A DNA stretch of 64,000 bases from Marinilactibacillus sp036039175 (GCF_036039175.1 NZ_JAYXKP010000002.1:219895-283894); one strand, 5' to 3'; positions 1 to 9,520 are shown, numbered from the stretch's first letter. Notes: a model not told the origin generated them from the letters alone. Numbers and translations: made by a program.

Positions 1-1
1 T

Positions 2-694
2 AACGAGTATCTTCCATATAGATACGATTCAAACTTTTTCATTCTAAAGTATCAACCGACGCTTGCTGAATTTGAGCTGATTGAAAATATGCAACTTGCT
101 TTTCATGAAGAAGAAGAACTAGAACATCTTAAATTTTATTGGCCACAAGATAAAGGATTCACACCTGAGATTGTTGCTTATTTTGAAGAATCTGGCTATC
201 AGATTGAAATGCTTGAGTTGTTTCAAATTGATCCTAATGAATTCTCCATTAAAGTTCCTTCGAATATCCATGTTTCACCTGTTTCTGAACATGAATTAAC
301 GGATTTCAAGCAATTGAATTATCCTCAAGATTTAACTTATGGTTCTTTATTTGCGGATATGAAGCAAGATCTTTATACATCCGTTATAGAAGCCGATTTT
401 ATCTGTCCACTAATTGCTTATATCAACGGTACTCCCGTTGGATCTCTTATTGCGCTTATTGGGCAAACTACCATTGAGATAGATGATCTTTATGTATCTG
501 AAGAGTTCAGAAATAAAGGTGTTGCAAGTGCATTACAAACTGCTGTTATGACCCTAGCTAAAGAAAAGAAAAAACAAGTCATACTCGTAGCGGATGCGGA
601 TGATACCCCACGGGAAATGTATCTAAAACAAGGGTATGCGTTTACTGGGTACCAATTAGCTGCCCAAAAAATCTTAGGAGGCCAGGAGGAATAG
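2..694 (+). CDS. GNAT N-acetyltransferase, 5' end outside window
   Basis: Probable GNAT-fold N-acetyltransferase that uses acetyl-CoA; the substrate is unknown. The reading frame is open from base 2, and the residues before the first ATG (position 89) look like coding sequence, so the gene very likely begins upstream of the window and this is a 3' partial. The C-terminal half carries the acetyl-CoA binding loop (EEFRNKGVASAL) followed by a helix, and the typical GNAT end (YLKQGYAFTGY). The preceding ~120 residues are rich in Glu, Phe and Tyr and may be a second, degenerate GNAT-like unit. It ends directly against the next gene, whose ribosome site lies inside its last codons, so the two are co-translated. 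Confidence 0.8.
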   Translation, partial: NEYLPYRYDSNFFILKYQPTLAEFELIENMQLAFHEEEELEHLKFYWPQDKGFTPEIVAYFEESGYQIEMLELFQIDPNEFSIKVPSNIHVSPVSEHELTDFKQLNYPQDLTYGSLFADMKQDLYTSVIEADFICPLIAYINGTPVGSLIALIGQTTIEIDDLYVSEEFRNKGVASALQTAVMTLAKEKKKQVILVADADDTPREMYLKQGYAFTGYQLAAQKILGGQEE

Positions 695-697
695 TTG

Positions 698-1738
698 TTG
701 AACAAAGAAATTAGACAATTAAACAAATTTGATTATGCCCAATATAAAACTATGCAAACTGGATTAGAAGATGATTATATGCTTGCAGTATACCCTAGCC
801 TCACAGATGGCGATAATAGACTCTTTGGATTATTTGTAGATGAACAGTTAGTTAGCACTGCAGGGTATACAGTCTTTGCGAATCATTTCATTATGCTCGG
901 CCGATTGAGAAGCGATATTCGTTTCCGTGGAAAGAATTATGCTACTGAAATCCTTCAGTACGTTAAGGAATTAGCTCTTCAATTACCTGAAGTAGCATTC
1001 GTTGGCGCAAACACGGAAAAGCATAATCTACCGGCCCAAAAAGTCTTAAGTAAAATTGGGCTTCCTCATGTTACTACATTGTACGCTGCACAGACTAAAG
1101 ATCTCTTTCCTATGATGTCTAAAAAAGATGCTACCGTCTGGACTAAGTTGACAGATCTGGGTCGTAAACAAAATTGGTTGGCTCAAACTTATTTAAGTGA
1201 TTCTTTTCCTAAAAAGGTCTTTCCTTTTGAAGCTTATTATCCCTTCCCTGCCTCAGAGAAGCTTTTCAGCGAAGCAGTACTAGAGAAGTGGGATTTTTAT
1301 GAAAATGAAGATCAAACCCGCTACGTTATTTTGTGCGAAGAAGATAAAGGCGGTCATTATCTACATGTGATCTATCCATGGGATGATTTCACTCAACAAA
1401 AATCCTTATGGAATACGGTTCAATCCTATTATTCAGAAGCACTTCTAAAGAACCCAGAGACCACTGTTTGGATAGACTTAACAGAAACTGAAGCCGAGTT
1501 ACTTCCTAATAATCATCCTTTTGAACTTCCTTCTCCTTGGATGCTTCATGGCGTCAGTAGTGATGCTCATAGAAACTCTGAGCATCCAAGATCCGTTGAC
1601 GTTTCTTTATCAGAAGCTTATCAATCGATTGAATTCTTGGAAAATGAACTCAAGGAATTAGAAAACGATTTAAATGAAAAACTCGAAAGAGCAAATGAAC
1701 TCGAGCATAGTTTGAAAGAAATGGATTCCGACAATTAA
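698..1738 (+). CDS. GNAT N-acetyltransferase with C-terminal coiled coil
   Basis: Acetyltransferase-like protein of ~346 residues. The N-terminal ~140 residues hold a GNAT domain (segment RSDIRFRGKNYATEIL, then an Asn- and Ala-rich helix). The middle region resembles the extra domain of larger Eis-like acetyltransferases, and residues ~300-346 form a strongly charged Glu/Lys/Leu coiled coil. Two TTG codons are adjacent (695 and 698). The AGGAGG at 684-689 favours 698 (8-nt spacing). It forms an operon with the preceding GNAT gene and ends at a perfect 15-bp hairpin shared with the convergent peptidase. The substrate cannot be told. The coiled coil is unusual for this family and may drive oligomerisation (inference). 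Confidence 0.75.
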   Translation: MNKEIRQLNKFDYAQYKTMQTGLEDDYMLAVYPSLTDGDNRLFGLFVDEQLVSTAGYTVFANHFIMLGRLRSDIRFRGKNYATEILQYVKELALQLPEVAFVGANTEKHNLPAQKVLSKIGLPHVTTLYAAQTKDLFPMMSKKDATVWTKLTDLGRKQNWLAQTYLSDSFPKKVFPFEAYYPFPASEKLFSEAVLEKWDFYENEDQTRYVILCEEDKGGHYLHVIYPWDDFTQQKSLWNTVQSYYSEALLKNPETTVWIDLTETEAELLPNNHPFELPSPWMLHGVSSDAHRNSEHPRSVDVSLSEAYQSIEFLENELKELENDLNEKLERANELEHSLKEMDSDN

Positions 1739-1744
1739 AAAACA

Positions 1745-1783
1745 AAAGAACGATTCCCTTTTATGAATAGGGAATCGTTCTTT
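1745..1783. terminator. Bidirectional intrinsic terminator
   Basis: Perfect 15-bp inverted repeat (arms 1745-1759 and 1769-1783, core GAACGATTCCCT) with a 9-nt loop, A-rich on the left and T-rich on the right. It lies between the convergent acetyltransferase and oligoendopeptidase genes and can terminate both. Confidence 0.9.
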
Positions 1784-1785
1784 CC

Positions 1786-3483
1786 TTATAACGCTTTATC
1801 ATCTACTTGATTTAGTTCCACTTCAATCGCTTTGATTACATCACTTAATGACCCTTCTTCAAACGGTGAGCGAAGCTTAGCTGTTTCAATAATTTCTAAG
1901 AAACTTTGTGTCCCACCAACTCGACAGATTTCCATATAATCGTTCCAAGCATCTTTATCTTGATCTATCAACGATCGTTTCCAGAATTGGAGTGCACAAA
2001 CTTGCGCTAGCGTGTAATCGATATAATAAAATGGTGATTCAAAGATATGTCCTTGACGATACCAAAAAGTCCCTTTATCAAGAAAAGCACTATCAGAAAA
2101 ATCTCTTTCAGGTAGATAGTCTTTTTCTAGCTTTCTCCAAGTTGCTTTTCTTTCTTCTATACTCATTTCAGGGTGTTCATAAACTTCGTGTTGGAAGTGA
2201 TCGACTAACACACCATACGGTAAAAAGCGCAGTGCCCCACTCAAATGGTCAAACTTATACTTTTCTGTTTGATCCTTGAAGAAGAGTTCCATCCAAGGAT
2301 AAGTGAAAAATTCCATACTCATTGAATGAATCTCACAACTTTCATAAGTCGGGAAGACGATTTCCGGTTGTTTGATCCAACGAGATTCAAATACTTGAAA
2401 TGCATGCCCCGCTTCATGAGTCAAAACATCAATATCTCCAGAGGTACCGTTAAAGTTCGCAAAGATAAACGGTGAATCGTAATCAGGTATATAAGTACAA
2501 TACCCACCACTGGCCTTTCCTTCTTTGGAAAGTAAATCAACGAGTTCTTTGTCAAACATAAAGTCGATAAATGTACCCGTTTCTTCCGATAACTCATGAT
2601 ACATCTTTTTCCCTTGTTCAATAATATAATCAGGATCTCCTTGAGGAATCGGATTCCCATCCAAGAATTGAAGGGGTGTATCATAATGTTTCATATCTGA
2701 AATCCCGATACGCTCTGCTTGTCTCTGAGCCAGTTTCGTTGTAACCGGTACAACATAATCAAGCACTTGTTTACGGTAAACTTCTACCATATCACGGTTA
2801 TAGTCATATCTTTTCATTCTCACATAAGCCAACTCAACAAAATCTTTAAATCCTAAAGTCTTCGCAATTTGGTCTCTGACTTTTACTAACTGATCATAAA
2901 GTTCATCAAGTTTAGCTTCATTTTCTTCAAAAAAGCTCCACTGAGCATCTGTTGCAGACTTTCTAACGGCTCTATCTGTATCCTGTAAATACGGTCCAAA
3001 TTGAGAAAGATTCAATTGTTTTCCATCATATTCAACATTCGCAGAAGCAATAAGTTTTTGATAATCACTACTTAACTGATTTTCTTTTTGAAGTAATGTA
3101 ATAGCAGATGCATCGAAAGCATCTAATTCGTATTGCATGTTTTGAATAAAGGTCTTCGGAAAGTGTGTTTTTAGCTGCTCGTAAAAACTAGATTCCGTCA
3201 CAGCTTTGTAAAAGCGTGTATCTACTTCTTGGAATAATGGTAAATGTTCATTCCAAAATTGATCTTCTTCTTCATAATAAGTATCTTTCGTATCAATCGA
3301 GTAACGAATGGATGCAATGTTCATCATCGTTTCGAGCGTCGACATCAGTTCAGACATTTTTTGAATTGATTCTATAACACTTTCTAATGCTTTTGCCTGT
3401 GTTATCGTATCAATGATTGTGTTTGCTTTTTCTTTGTAGTCTTCAAAATCTGGTCGTTCATAAGTATAATCTGTGAATTTCAA
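1786..3483 (-). CDS. M3-family oligoendopeptidase (zinc metallopeptidase)
   Basis: Cytoplasmic zinc peptidase that cleaves short oligopeptides, of the thimet/PepF-related M3 clan. The zinc motif HEAGH is present at residues 356-360 of the chosen protein, and the third-ligand region (SCEIHSMSMEFFTYP) follows ~30 residues later, so the active site looks intact. Length (565 aa) fits the M3 oligopeptidases of Firmicutes. The longest frame starts at TTG 3498, but a GGGGGAG ribosome site lies 3' of that codon and 6-8 nt before a second TTG at 3483, which gives the expected N-terminus MKFTDYTYERPDF. No signal peptide. Monocistronic, with the shared terminator at 1745-1783. PepF versus other M3 subgroups is not resolved. 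Confidence 0.9.
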   Translation of the reverse strand: MKFTDYTYERPDFEDYKEKANTIIDTITQAKALESVIESIQKMSELMSTLETMMNIASIRYSIDTKDTYYEEEDQFWNEHLPLFQEVDTRFYKAVTESSFYEQLKTHFPKTFIQNMQYELDAFDASAITLLQKENQLSSDYQKLIASANVEYDGKQLNLSQFGPYLQDTDRAVRKSATDAQWSFFEENEAKLDELYDQLVKVRDQIAKTLGFKDFVELAYVRMKRYDYNRDMVEVYRKQVLDYVVPVTTKLAQRQAERIGISDMKHYDTPLQFLDGNPIPQGDPDYIIEQGKKMYHELSEETGTFIDFMFDKELVDLLSKEGKASGGYCTYIPDYDSPFIFANFNGTSGDIDVLTHEAGHAFQVFESRWIKQPEIVFPTYESCEIHSMSMEFFTYPWMELFFKDQTEKYKFDHLSGALRFLPYGVLVDHFQHEVYEHPEMSIEERKATWRKLEKDYLPERDFSDSAFLDKGTFWYRQGHIFESPFYYIDYTLAQVCALQFWKRSLIDQDKDAWNDYMEICRVGGTQSFLEIIETAKLRSPFEEGSLSDVIKAIEVELNQVDDKAL

Positions 3484-3651
3484 TTTTTTCTCCCCCAATA
3501 AAAAATATGATTACAAAAATAGTATAGCACAGTCACAATTTGAAAGATGCCTAATATTCTTATCTGTATTTAACCTTCAGCTTAATTAAACGTCGATTTA
3601 TCGTGAAATAAAATTTCATTTAAATATTATATAAAGTGAAAAGGTTTTTTA

Positions 3652-3679
3652 TTGATTTTCTCAAGTAATCTGATACGAT
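3652..3679 (+). promoter_or_regulatory. Sigma-A promoter of the PTS EIIBC gene
   Basis: TTGATT (3652-3657), 16-bp spacer, then TACGAT (3674-3679) preceded by an extended -10 TGA. It lies ~45 nt before the GTG start at 3728 and its AAGGAGG ribosome site. No catabolite-response element was convincing here. Confidence 0.55.
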
Positions 3680-3727
3680 AAGGTCATAGAAACCATTACA
3701 TAAAATTTACACAAGGAGGCGTTAATT

Positions 3728-5191
3728 GTGGTAAAACATGATGAGAAAAAACTTGCTCAAGAAATTTATGAGCAGATTGGCGGAACAAATAATGTCCATT
3801 CATTGATCAACTGTATGACTAGAGTAAGGATCGATATAAAAGATCCAAGCAAAGTGAACGACGATAAAGTCAAGCAAATAAATGGAGTACTTGGAACTGT
3901 AGAAGAAGATACGTATCAAATCATTTTAGGTCCCGGACTAGCTGCTAAAGTAGCCAATGAAATGGGTGACATTGCGAACTTAACTGTCGGAGAAGAAGAT
4001 ACCCCTTCTGAGGACCAGGCGCTGTTTTCCAAAGATACAGACAATCTTGACCAATTAGCAGCAGAAAACAAAGCCGCTCACAAAAATAAACATAATCCTC
4101 AGACCCCTTTGAAAAAGGTTTTACGTTCCATAGCAAGTATATTTATTCCTTTAATTCCAGCGTTTGTTGGAGCAGGAATTATTGGCGGAATCGCTTCTGT
4201 CTTTTCTAATTTACTAAGAGCTGAAGTGATATCAGGAGAAAACTGGCAGTATTTTGTATTGGTTGCAGGTATTATTCAGCAAGGTTTATTTGGATATTTA
4301 AATATATATGTAGGAATTAATGCGGCTAAAGTGTTTAAAGCTACTGAAGGATTAGGTGGGATTATCGGTGGGGTCGTTTACCTAACCGGTATGACACCTG
4401 AAATGCCCTTACCCAATATCTTTACAGGAGAACCTCTAACACCTAACCAAGGTGGAATCATTGGCGTAATCTTGGCAGTCTGGATTCTTTCCTTACTTGA
4501 AAAACAACTACGTAAAATCGTACCGAATTCAATTGATATCATTGTCACACCGACCATTTCTTTACTCGTCGTCGGTTTAGCTACAATATTTCTGATCATG
4601 CCTTTGGCTGGTTTTGTATCAATTAATCTGGTTGGAATGATTACTTGGATTTTAGGCGTAGGTGGTGCTTTCGCTGGATTTGTACTAGGTTCCTTGTTTT
4701 TGCCAATGGTTATGTTCGGATTACATCAAGTATTAACACCGATTCATGTGACCATGATTGAACAGACCGGTTCTACACAACTCTTACCTATACTGGCAAT
4801 GGCTGGTGCTGGTCAGGTAGGTGCAGCATTTGCAATACTTGTACGTGCACGTAAAAACAAACAACTGACTACGATGATTAAAGGTGCGTTACCGGTTGGT
4901 ATTCTTGGTATTGGCGAGCCCTTGATTTACGCTGTAACCCTTCCCCTAGGTAAACCATTTATTACCGCTTGTATCGGTGGCGGTATCGGCGGTGCCGTTA
5001 TCGGGCTATTCGGTGGTGTCGGAGCAAGTGCTATCGGCCCAAGTGGCGTAGCACTCATTCCATTGATTGTGAACAATCTATGGTGGGCTTATGTGTTGGG
5101 ATTACTAGCAGCTTATGCCGGAGGATTCGTCGCAACTTATTTCTTTGGGGTCCCGAAAGAGGCAATGGAACCTTCCGTCGTTTCTTTATAA
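3728..5191 (+). CDS. PTS EIIBC, MurP/sucrose-type (glucose superfamily)
   Basis: Membrane permease of the phosphotransferase system that imports and phosphorylates a sugar. Residues 1-85 are an EIIB domain with the phospho-cysteine at Cys29 (INCMTRVRI). After a hydrophilic linker (~85-130) an EIIC domain of ~10 membrane segments spans residues 135-480, with the GEPLIYAVTLP motif typical of the sucrose/trehalose/N-acetylmuramate branch. There is no EIIA domain, as in MurP and ScrA-type enzymes that borrow EIIA from another PTS protein. The C-terminus (GKPFITA...IGPSG...YVGG-like) reads most like N-acetylmuramate transporters as I remember them, but no MurQ etherase or hydrolase is adjacent, so substrate is open. 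GTG start behind AAGGAGG; monocistronic. Confidence 0.85.
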   Translation: MVKHDEKKLAQEIYEQIGGTNNVHSLINCMTRVRIDIKDPSKVNDDKVKQINGVLGTVEEDTYQIILGPGLAAKVANEMGDIANLTVGEEDTPSEDQALFSKDTDNLDQLAAENKAAHKNKHNPQTPLKKVLRSIASIFIPLIPAFVGAGIIGGIASVFSNLLRAEVISGENWQYFVLVAGIIQQGLFGYLNIYVGINAAKVFKATEGLGGIIGGVVYLTGMTPEMPLPNIFTGEPLTPNQGGIIGVILAVWILSLLEKQLRKIVPNSIDIIVTPTISLLVVGLATIFLIMPLAGFVSINLVGMITWILGVGGAFAGFVLGSLFLPMVMFGLHQVLTPIHVTMIEQTGSTQLLPILAMAGAGQVGAAFAILVRARKNKQLTTMIKGALPVGILGIGEPLIYAVTLPLGKPFITACIGGGIGGAVIGLFGGVGASAIGPSGVALIPLIVNNLWWAYVLGLLAAYAGGFVATYFFGVPKEAMEPSVVSL

Positions 5192-5200
5192 AACTTCACA

Positions 5201-5238
5201 AAACGGCAGTATTCAAATTGAGAATACTGCCGTTTTTC
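5201..5238 (+). terminator. Intrinsic terminator after PTS EIIBC
   Basis: Arms 5201-5214 and 5222-5235 (AAACGGCAGTATTC and its exact complement) with a short loop and a T-run. It ends the PTS transcript 100 nt before rpoN. Confidence 0.9.
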
Positions 5239-5347
5239 TGCGCTTAATTCTAATCGTTTCTGTAAAGTAAGTCGTTATTTGTGTTAAACTATAAAAACCG
5301 ATGAGCAAAATCATCAGCATTCACACAGGAAAAAAGGAGTGAACGTA

Positions 5348-6631
5348 TTGGACTTGAATCAGCATCTCAATTTATCTCAACGACAACAACTCAGTCCGAT
5401 CCTACTACAGAAAATTCAGATACTGAACTTTAACCAAGATGAATTAATCGCTTATTTGAATTCAAAAGCACTTGAAAATCCATTTATAGAAATTAAGCTC
5501 CCTCGAACTAGCTCTGAACTAGCTCCGGTTGATCAAGATATGGGCTGGATACCCGATGACCGCAAAAGTTTAAGAGATCATCTAATAGAACAAGTTTTAC
5601 TCACTTATAGAGATACGTTGATTCGAGAAATGATTTTCTGGTGGATCAATCAATTAGATCAAAAAGGATACTCTACAAAATCGATTGAAGAAGCCGTCGA
5701 GGAAACGAAAGCTGATAAAACTTTATTATTGGATGCATTGGTTTTACTCCAACAGCTTGAACCAGCCGGAATAGCTGCTCGTTCTCTTCAGGAATCTTTG
5801 ATGCTACAAACCGAACGTGATCATACTGCTCCAGAAACAGCGTATATCATTCTAGAAGAATCTTTCCAAGATTTAGTGGACCGCAGATGGAAATTGATTG
5901 CAGACAGATATAGAATTTCTCTTCAAGAAGTCCAATCTGTTTTCGATTATATTAAGCGATTAGATCCTTCTCCCGGTGAGCAGTTTCAAAGTAATCTGGA
6001 TACGACCATCAGGCCGGACTTGATTGTTCAAATTAAAAATCAGAATTTAATCATTAAGGAAGCAAAACTAAATACACCTGTCTTATCTTTTGATCAAGAC
6101 TACGTATCCGGACTAAATGCACATAGCGACGAAGAAGTTTTATCTTATATCAAAGATAAGAAACAAGAGTATCAGAATCTGCAAGAGAGTTTGAAACAGC
6201 GAAATGAAACCATCTTGCGTGTCGGTACTGCGATCGTAAACAGACAAAAAGCGTTCTTTTTCGATAAAACGAGTCCGCTTCAATCTCTTCAGCTCAGTGA
6301 ATTGGCCGAGGAATTGGATTTACATGAATCTACGATCAGCAGAACAATCAACGGTAAGTATATCCAAACTGACTTTGGAACATATGAATTCAAGTTCTTT
6401 CTATCCAGAAAACTTCAGAACGAAGGAGCCGATTCTCTATCGACGCATTCTGTTCAACAAAAACTACAAAAACTGATCGCAAACGAAAATAAAGGAAAAC
6501 CATTATCTGATCAGAAACTCGTCGATTTGCTTGCTGAAGAAGACATTACAATTTCTAGAAGAGCCGTTACAAAATACCGTAAACAGCTGGATATCCCTGC
6601 TTCTTCTAAACGAAAACGATTTGATTCATAA
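5348..6631 (+). CDS. rpoN: RNA polymerase sigma-54 factor RpoN
   Basis: Sigma-54, which directs RNA polymerase to -24/-12 promoters and needs an AAA+ activator. Region I is the N-terminal glutamine/leucine-rich segment (LNLSQRQQLSPILLQKIQIL), the core-binding domain follows, then the helix-turn-helix (LAEELDLHESTISRTINGKY) and the RpoN box (ISRRAVTKYRKQLDIP). At ~427 aa it is of normal size for Lactobacillales. GTG 5339 overlaps the AAGGAG ribosome site (5334-5339), so TTG 5348, with 8-nt spacing, is the better start. Its likely client promoter is at 10270-10286, and the matching activator is at 10385-13249, so the complete sigma-54 circuit lies in one neighbourhood. It converges with manXYZ. 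Confidence 0.95.
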   Translation: MDLNQHLNLSQRQQLSPILLQKIQILNFNQDELIAYLNSKALENPFIEIKLPRTSSELAPVDQDMGWIPDDRKSLRDHLIEQVLLTYRDTLIREMIFWWINQLDQKGYSTKSIEEAVEETKADKTLLLDALVLLQQLEPAGIAARSLQESLMLQTERDHTAPETAYIILEESFQDLVDRRWKLIADRYRISLQEVQSVFDYIKRLDPSPGEQFQSNLDTTIRPDLIVQIKNQNLIIKEAKLNTPVLSFDQDYVSGLNAHSDEEVLSYIKDKKQEYQNLQESLKQRNETILRVGTAIVNRQKAFFFDKTSPLQSLQLSELAEELDLHESTISRTINGKYIQTDFGTYEFKFFLSRKLQNEGADSLSTHSVQQKLQKLIANENKGKPLSDQKLVDLLAEEDITISRRAVTKYRKQLDIPASSKRKRFDS

Positions 6632-6674
6632 AAAAATGCGATCCACTCTCAAATTGAGAATGGATCGCATTTTT
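6632..6674. terminator. Bidirectional terminator between rpoN and manZ
   Basis: Perfect arms 6632-6645 and 6661-6674 (AAAAATGCGATCCA and complement), with a further inner TCTC/GAGA pairing, A- and T-flanked on both sides. It serves both convergent genes. Confidence 0.9.
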
Positions 6675-6688
6675 AAATTTATAAATTA

Positions 6689-7642
6689 TTATCCAAAGAT
6701 ACCGACAACAAATCCAAGAATACCAATTGCAAATAATCCAAAGATAATTGTGATTGGACTAACTTTTCTACGAAGTAACCACACACAACCAAGGGTCAAT
6801 AGTAATGGTGCGATACCTGGTAACAACTGATCTAATGTGTTTTGAAGAGTCGTTACTTCTACTGGAGAAGTACTTAAACCTCCACGAACATTTTCTGCGA
6901 AATCTCTTAATACATCGCTAGAAACTTCTCCATTGTTGAAGCGATCTGCTAATTCTCCAAAGTTAATAACGTTAGCTGGATCTAATTCAACTTCACTTAA
7001 TACCAACGGGAAGTTCATTGTAGTCCATCTAGGAACAAGTATCCCCATGATAAACATACCGAGAACCGAAGCACCTTGAGTCAATTTCTGCATCAAGCCA
7101 CCGCTTAAGTTCTGAGTAATGTTACCACCTTGGATATAACCTAATTCTTGTGTATACCAGATGAATCCCATACGTAGTAGGTTCCAAACTAAGAAGAAAA
7201 TAATTGGTCCTAACCAGTTTCCACCTAGAGCTAGTGAAGCTGCAAATGCACCAAGTACTGGACGAATCGTTGCCCAGAAAATTGGATCTCCAACTCCAGC
7301 CAAAGGTCCCATCATACCAATTTTAACCCCTTGAATCGCCGCATTATCAATATCTCTACCTGCAGCTTTTTCTTCTTCAAGTGTTAAGGTTACACCTAAA
7401 ATTGGTGAAGCCAAGTACGGGTGAGTATTGAAGAATTCTAAGTGACGCTTTAAAGCTTGTGCTCTATCTTCTTTTGAAGTGTATAGTTTTTTCAAAGCTG
7501 GAATCATTGCGTATGCCCAACCAACGTTTTGCATACGTTCAAAGTTCCATGAAGCTTGAAGGAATTGACTTCTCCAGGCTACGTGCATACGTTCTTTTTT
7601 CGTTAATTTATATTTACTGTTTTCAATATTGTTATCTGCCAT
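6689..7642 (-). CDS. manZ: PTS mannose-family EIID (ManZ)
   Basis: EIID membrane subunit of a mannose-class PTS. Together with EIIC it forms the sugar channel. The N-terminus has the family pattern (RSQFLQASWNFERMQNVGWAY), followed by TL-EE and GVGDPIFW motifs near the middle and hydrophobic segments at the C-terminus. A TTG at 7651 is too close to the GGAG. ATG 7642 (11 nt from GGAG) gives MADNN and 317 aa, slightly longer than common ManZ proteins because of the ~50-residue N-terminal and C-terminal parts. Last gene of the manXYZ operon, 19 nt after manY. In Listeria and Enterococcus such EIIC/EIID pairs are also receptors for class IIa bacteriocins (family knowledge; not shown here). Confidence 0.92.
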   Translation of the reverse strand: MADNNIENSKYKLTKKERMHVAWRSQFLQASWNFERMQNVGWAYAMIPALKKLYTSKEDRAQALKRHLEFFNTHPYLASPILGVTLTLEEEKAAGRDIDNAAIQGVKIGMMGPLAGVGDPIFWATIRPVLGAFAASLALGGNWLGPIIFFLVWNLLRMGFIWYTQELGYIQGGNITQNLSGGLMQKLTQGASVLGMFIMGILVPRWTTMNFPLVLSEVELDPANVINFGELADRFNNGEVSSDVLRDFAENVRGGLSTSPVEVTTLQNTLDQLLPGIAPLLLTLGCVWLLRRKVSPITIIFGLFAIGILGFVVGIFG

Positions 7643-7661
7643 GTTTTTCAACGCTCCTTTT

Positions 7662-8459
7662 CTAGTAGTCGTTCAAGATATCGTCTAGAGGATCTCCACC
7701 GCCGGAATTTCCTCCGCCACCGCCACCTTGATTAAATTCAGGAGCGAATTGGACATATAGTAAAGCTAATACAGTTCCGATAATACCCATTGCAATTAAG
7801 TTTAATTCAGAAATTGCAGAAAGTGCAAAACCTAGTGCAAAGAAAATCCAAACTTTAGGTGTTGCCATCATGTTGATAACCATTGCATAACCTACCGCAA
7901 CGATAAATCCACCACCGACTGCCATACCACCTGTTAACCACTCTGGAATAGCTTGTAGTGTACCTGTTACAAGCGCAGCTGGAACTGCAATGATCAATGC
8001 AGCTGGAATTGCGATACGTAAACCTTGTAAAACTAAAGCGCCCAAGTGATATAATTCAACGCCTCTAAATGAACCTTCTCTTGCTTTGTTGTCTGCAGCG
8101 TGTGCAATTGCAACTGTTGCTGTACGAACAAAGATTGTTAAAACTTGACCTGCGATTGCAAGTGGAATTGCTAATGCAATACCCTCAGAAACACTTGCGC
8201 CACGCATTGTTACTAAAATAGCTGAAGCAATTGACGCTAGTGCAGCATCTGGTGCAACTGCTGCCCCGATATTCATCCATGCTAATGCGATAAATTGTAG
8301 TGAACCACCTAACAAAAGACCTTCAGCAGGTTGTCCTGTTGCTAATCCGATTAATGTACAAGCAATAATTGGTTGGTGAAATTGGAATTCATCTAAGATC
8401 CCTTCTATACCAGCAATAAATGCAACTAATAATACTAATACAATAGATATAATACCCAT
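7662..8459 (-). CDS. manY: PTS mannose-family EIIC (ManY)
   Basis: EIIC membrane subunit of the mannose-class PTS, with about seven hydrophobic segments and the early FHQPIIACTLIGLATGQP region typical of the family. The C-terminal tail is unusual in carrying a glycine-rich stretch (GGGGGGNSGGGDP) followed by an acidic end, which probably forms a flexible cytoplasmic tail. ATG 8459 has AAGGAGG upstream. Lies between manX (23-nt gap) and manZ; the three are surely co-transcribed. Confidence 0.93.
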   Translation of the reverse strand: MGIISIVLVLLVAFIAGIEGILDEFQFHQPIIACTLIGLATGQPAEGLLLGGSLQFIALAWMNIGAAVAPDAALASIASAILVTMRGASVSEGIALAIPLAIAGQVLTIFVRTATVAIAHAADNKAREGSFRGVELYHLGALVLQGLRIAIPAALIIAVPAALVTGTLQAIPEWLTGGMAVGGGFIVAVGYAMVINMMATPKVWIFFALGFALSAISELNLIAMGIIGTVLALLYVQFAPEFNQGGGGGGNSGGGDPLDDILNDY

Positions 8460-8482
8460 GATTATTCCTTACCTCCTTAGTT

Positions 8483-9466
8483 TTAAACAGTTCTAGTCAT
8501 TTTAGATTTTTTTAATAATTCCCACATGTTCTTACGTTGATCAGCAGGTACTTTACGTACGTCAAATTTAATTCCGTGCTCTTTTAATTTTTCAAAAGCA
8601 TCCACATCTTTTTGATCGACTGAAAGTACATTGTTGATCATGACTTTACCTTCAGAATGTGCCATAGATCCTACGTTCACTTCTTCCAGTTCTACGCCAC
8701 CTTCAACAGCTCTTACAACATCTGTCGGGTTTTCAAACAATAGTAGTGCTTTTGTTTTACCAAAGCGTGGATCTTTGAACACTTCAACCATTTTATCGAC
8801 AGGGACTACATTTGCTTTTACTCCTGGTGGTGCAGCTTGAGTGATGAGAGATTTTCTCAAATCGTCTTGTGCTACATCATCCGAAACAACGATGATACGA
8901 GTTGGGTTGACATCTTTTGACCAAGCTGTTGCAACTTGTCCGTGTAATAGACGTGAGTCAATACGTGCAAGTCCAATCTTGATTTTACCGTCTCCGACAA
9001 CCGTACCTTCAGGAAGTGCCTGATTTGGTTCACTGTTTCCAGCTGCACTTGCACCTGTTGTTGCTGGTTGCAATTCTTCCGGTCTAACTTTCACGCTATC
9101 TTGTGCAACACCGATAATTGCTGAAGCAATTTCGTGCGCTGACTCCATTGAGAATCTAGACGTATACGCTTCGATAACCATTGGTAAATTCATACCGGCA
9201 ACGATTGCCCATTTTTCTTTGTTACCTTCGAATAAAGTGTTCGCCTGATTGAATGGCGTACCTCCCCATAAATCGACGATAAACAAAATTTCGTCTGTAT
9301 CAAATGAAGCAATTGCTTTTTCCATTTTTCTGCGAATATCGTCTGGTCCTTCACTCGGCATAAGCGTAACAGCTGCTACGTTTTCTTGTTCTCCGATGAT
9401 CATTGATCCAGATTGCAATATTCCTTCTGCAAACTCTCCATGGCTTGCTAGGATTATTCCTACCAT
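8483..9466 (-). CDS. manX: PTS mannose-family EIIAB fusion (ManX)
   Basis: Cytoplasmic phosphoryl carrier. The EIIA domain (~1-125) has its active histidine at His9 (ILASHGEFAEG) and the VDLWGGTPFN motif. An Ala/Pro/Thr/Gln linker (~130-158) leads to the EIIB domain with active histidine His175 (DSRLLHGQVAT). Both phosphorylation sites look intact. It passes phosphate from HPr to sugar entering through ManYZ. ATG 9466 sits 6 nt after AGGAGGG. A separate EIIB paralogue is encoded 169 bp upstream on the same strand. Transcription could come from the sigma-54 promoter at 10270 by readthrough, from the sigma-A-like promoter at 9577-9604, or both. Confidence 0.94.
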   Translation of the reverse strand: MVGIILASHGEFAEGILQSGSMIIGEQENVAAVTLMPSEGPDDIRRKMEKAIASFDTDEILFIVDLWGGTPFNQANTLFEGNKEKWAIVAGMNLPMVIEAYTSRFSMESAHEIASAIIGVAQDSVKVRPEELQPATTGASAAGNSEPNQALPEGTVVGDGKIKIGLARIDSRLLHGQVATAWSKDVNPTRIIVVSDDVAQDDLRKSLITQAAPPGVKANVVPVDKMVEVFKDPRFGKTKALLLFENPTDVVRAVEGGVELEEVNVGSMAHSEGKVMINNVLSVDQKDVDAFEKLKEHGIKFDVRKVPADQRKNMWELLKKSKMTRTV

Positions 9467-9520
9467 TGAGTTCCCTCCTACCTATAGCGATTTGTTTCCG
9501 CTATATATTTTTTAGTTTCA

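Noticed and set aside
3728..5191. Naming the PTS gene murP
   Set aside because: The C-terminal sequence is suggestive, but there is no murQ or related gene next to it; left as MurP/sucrose-type.
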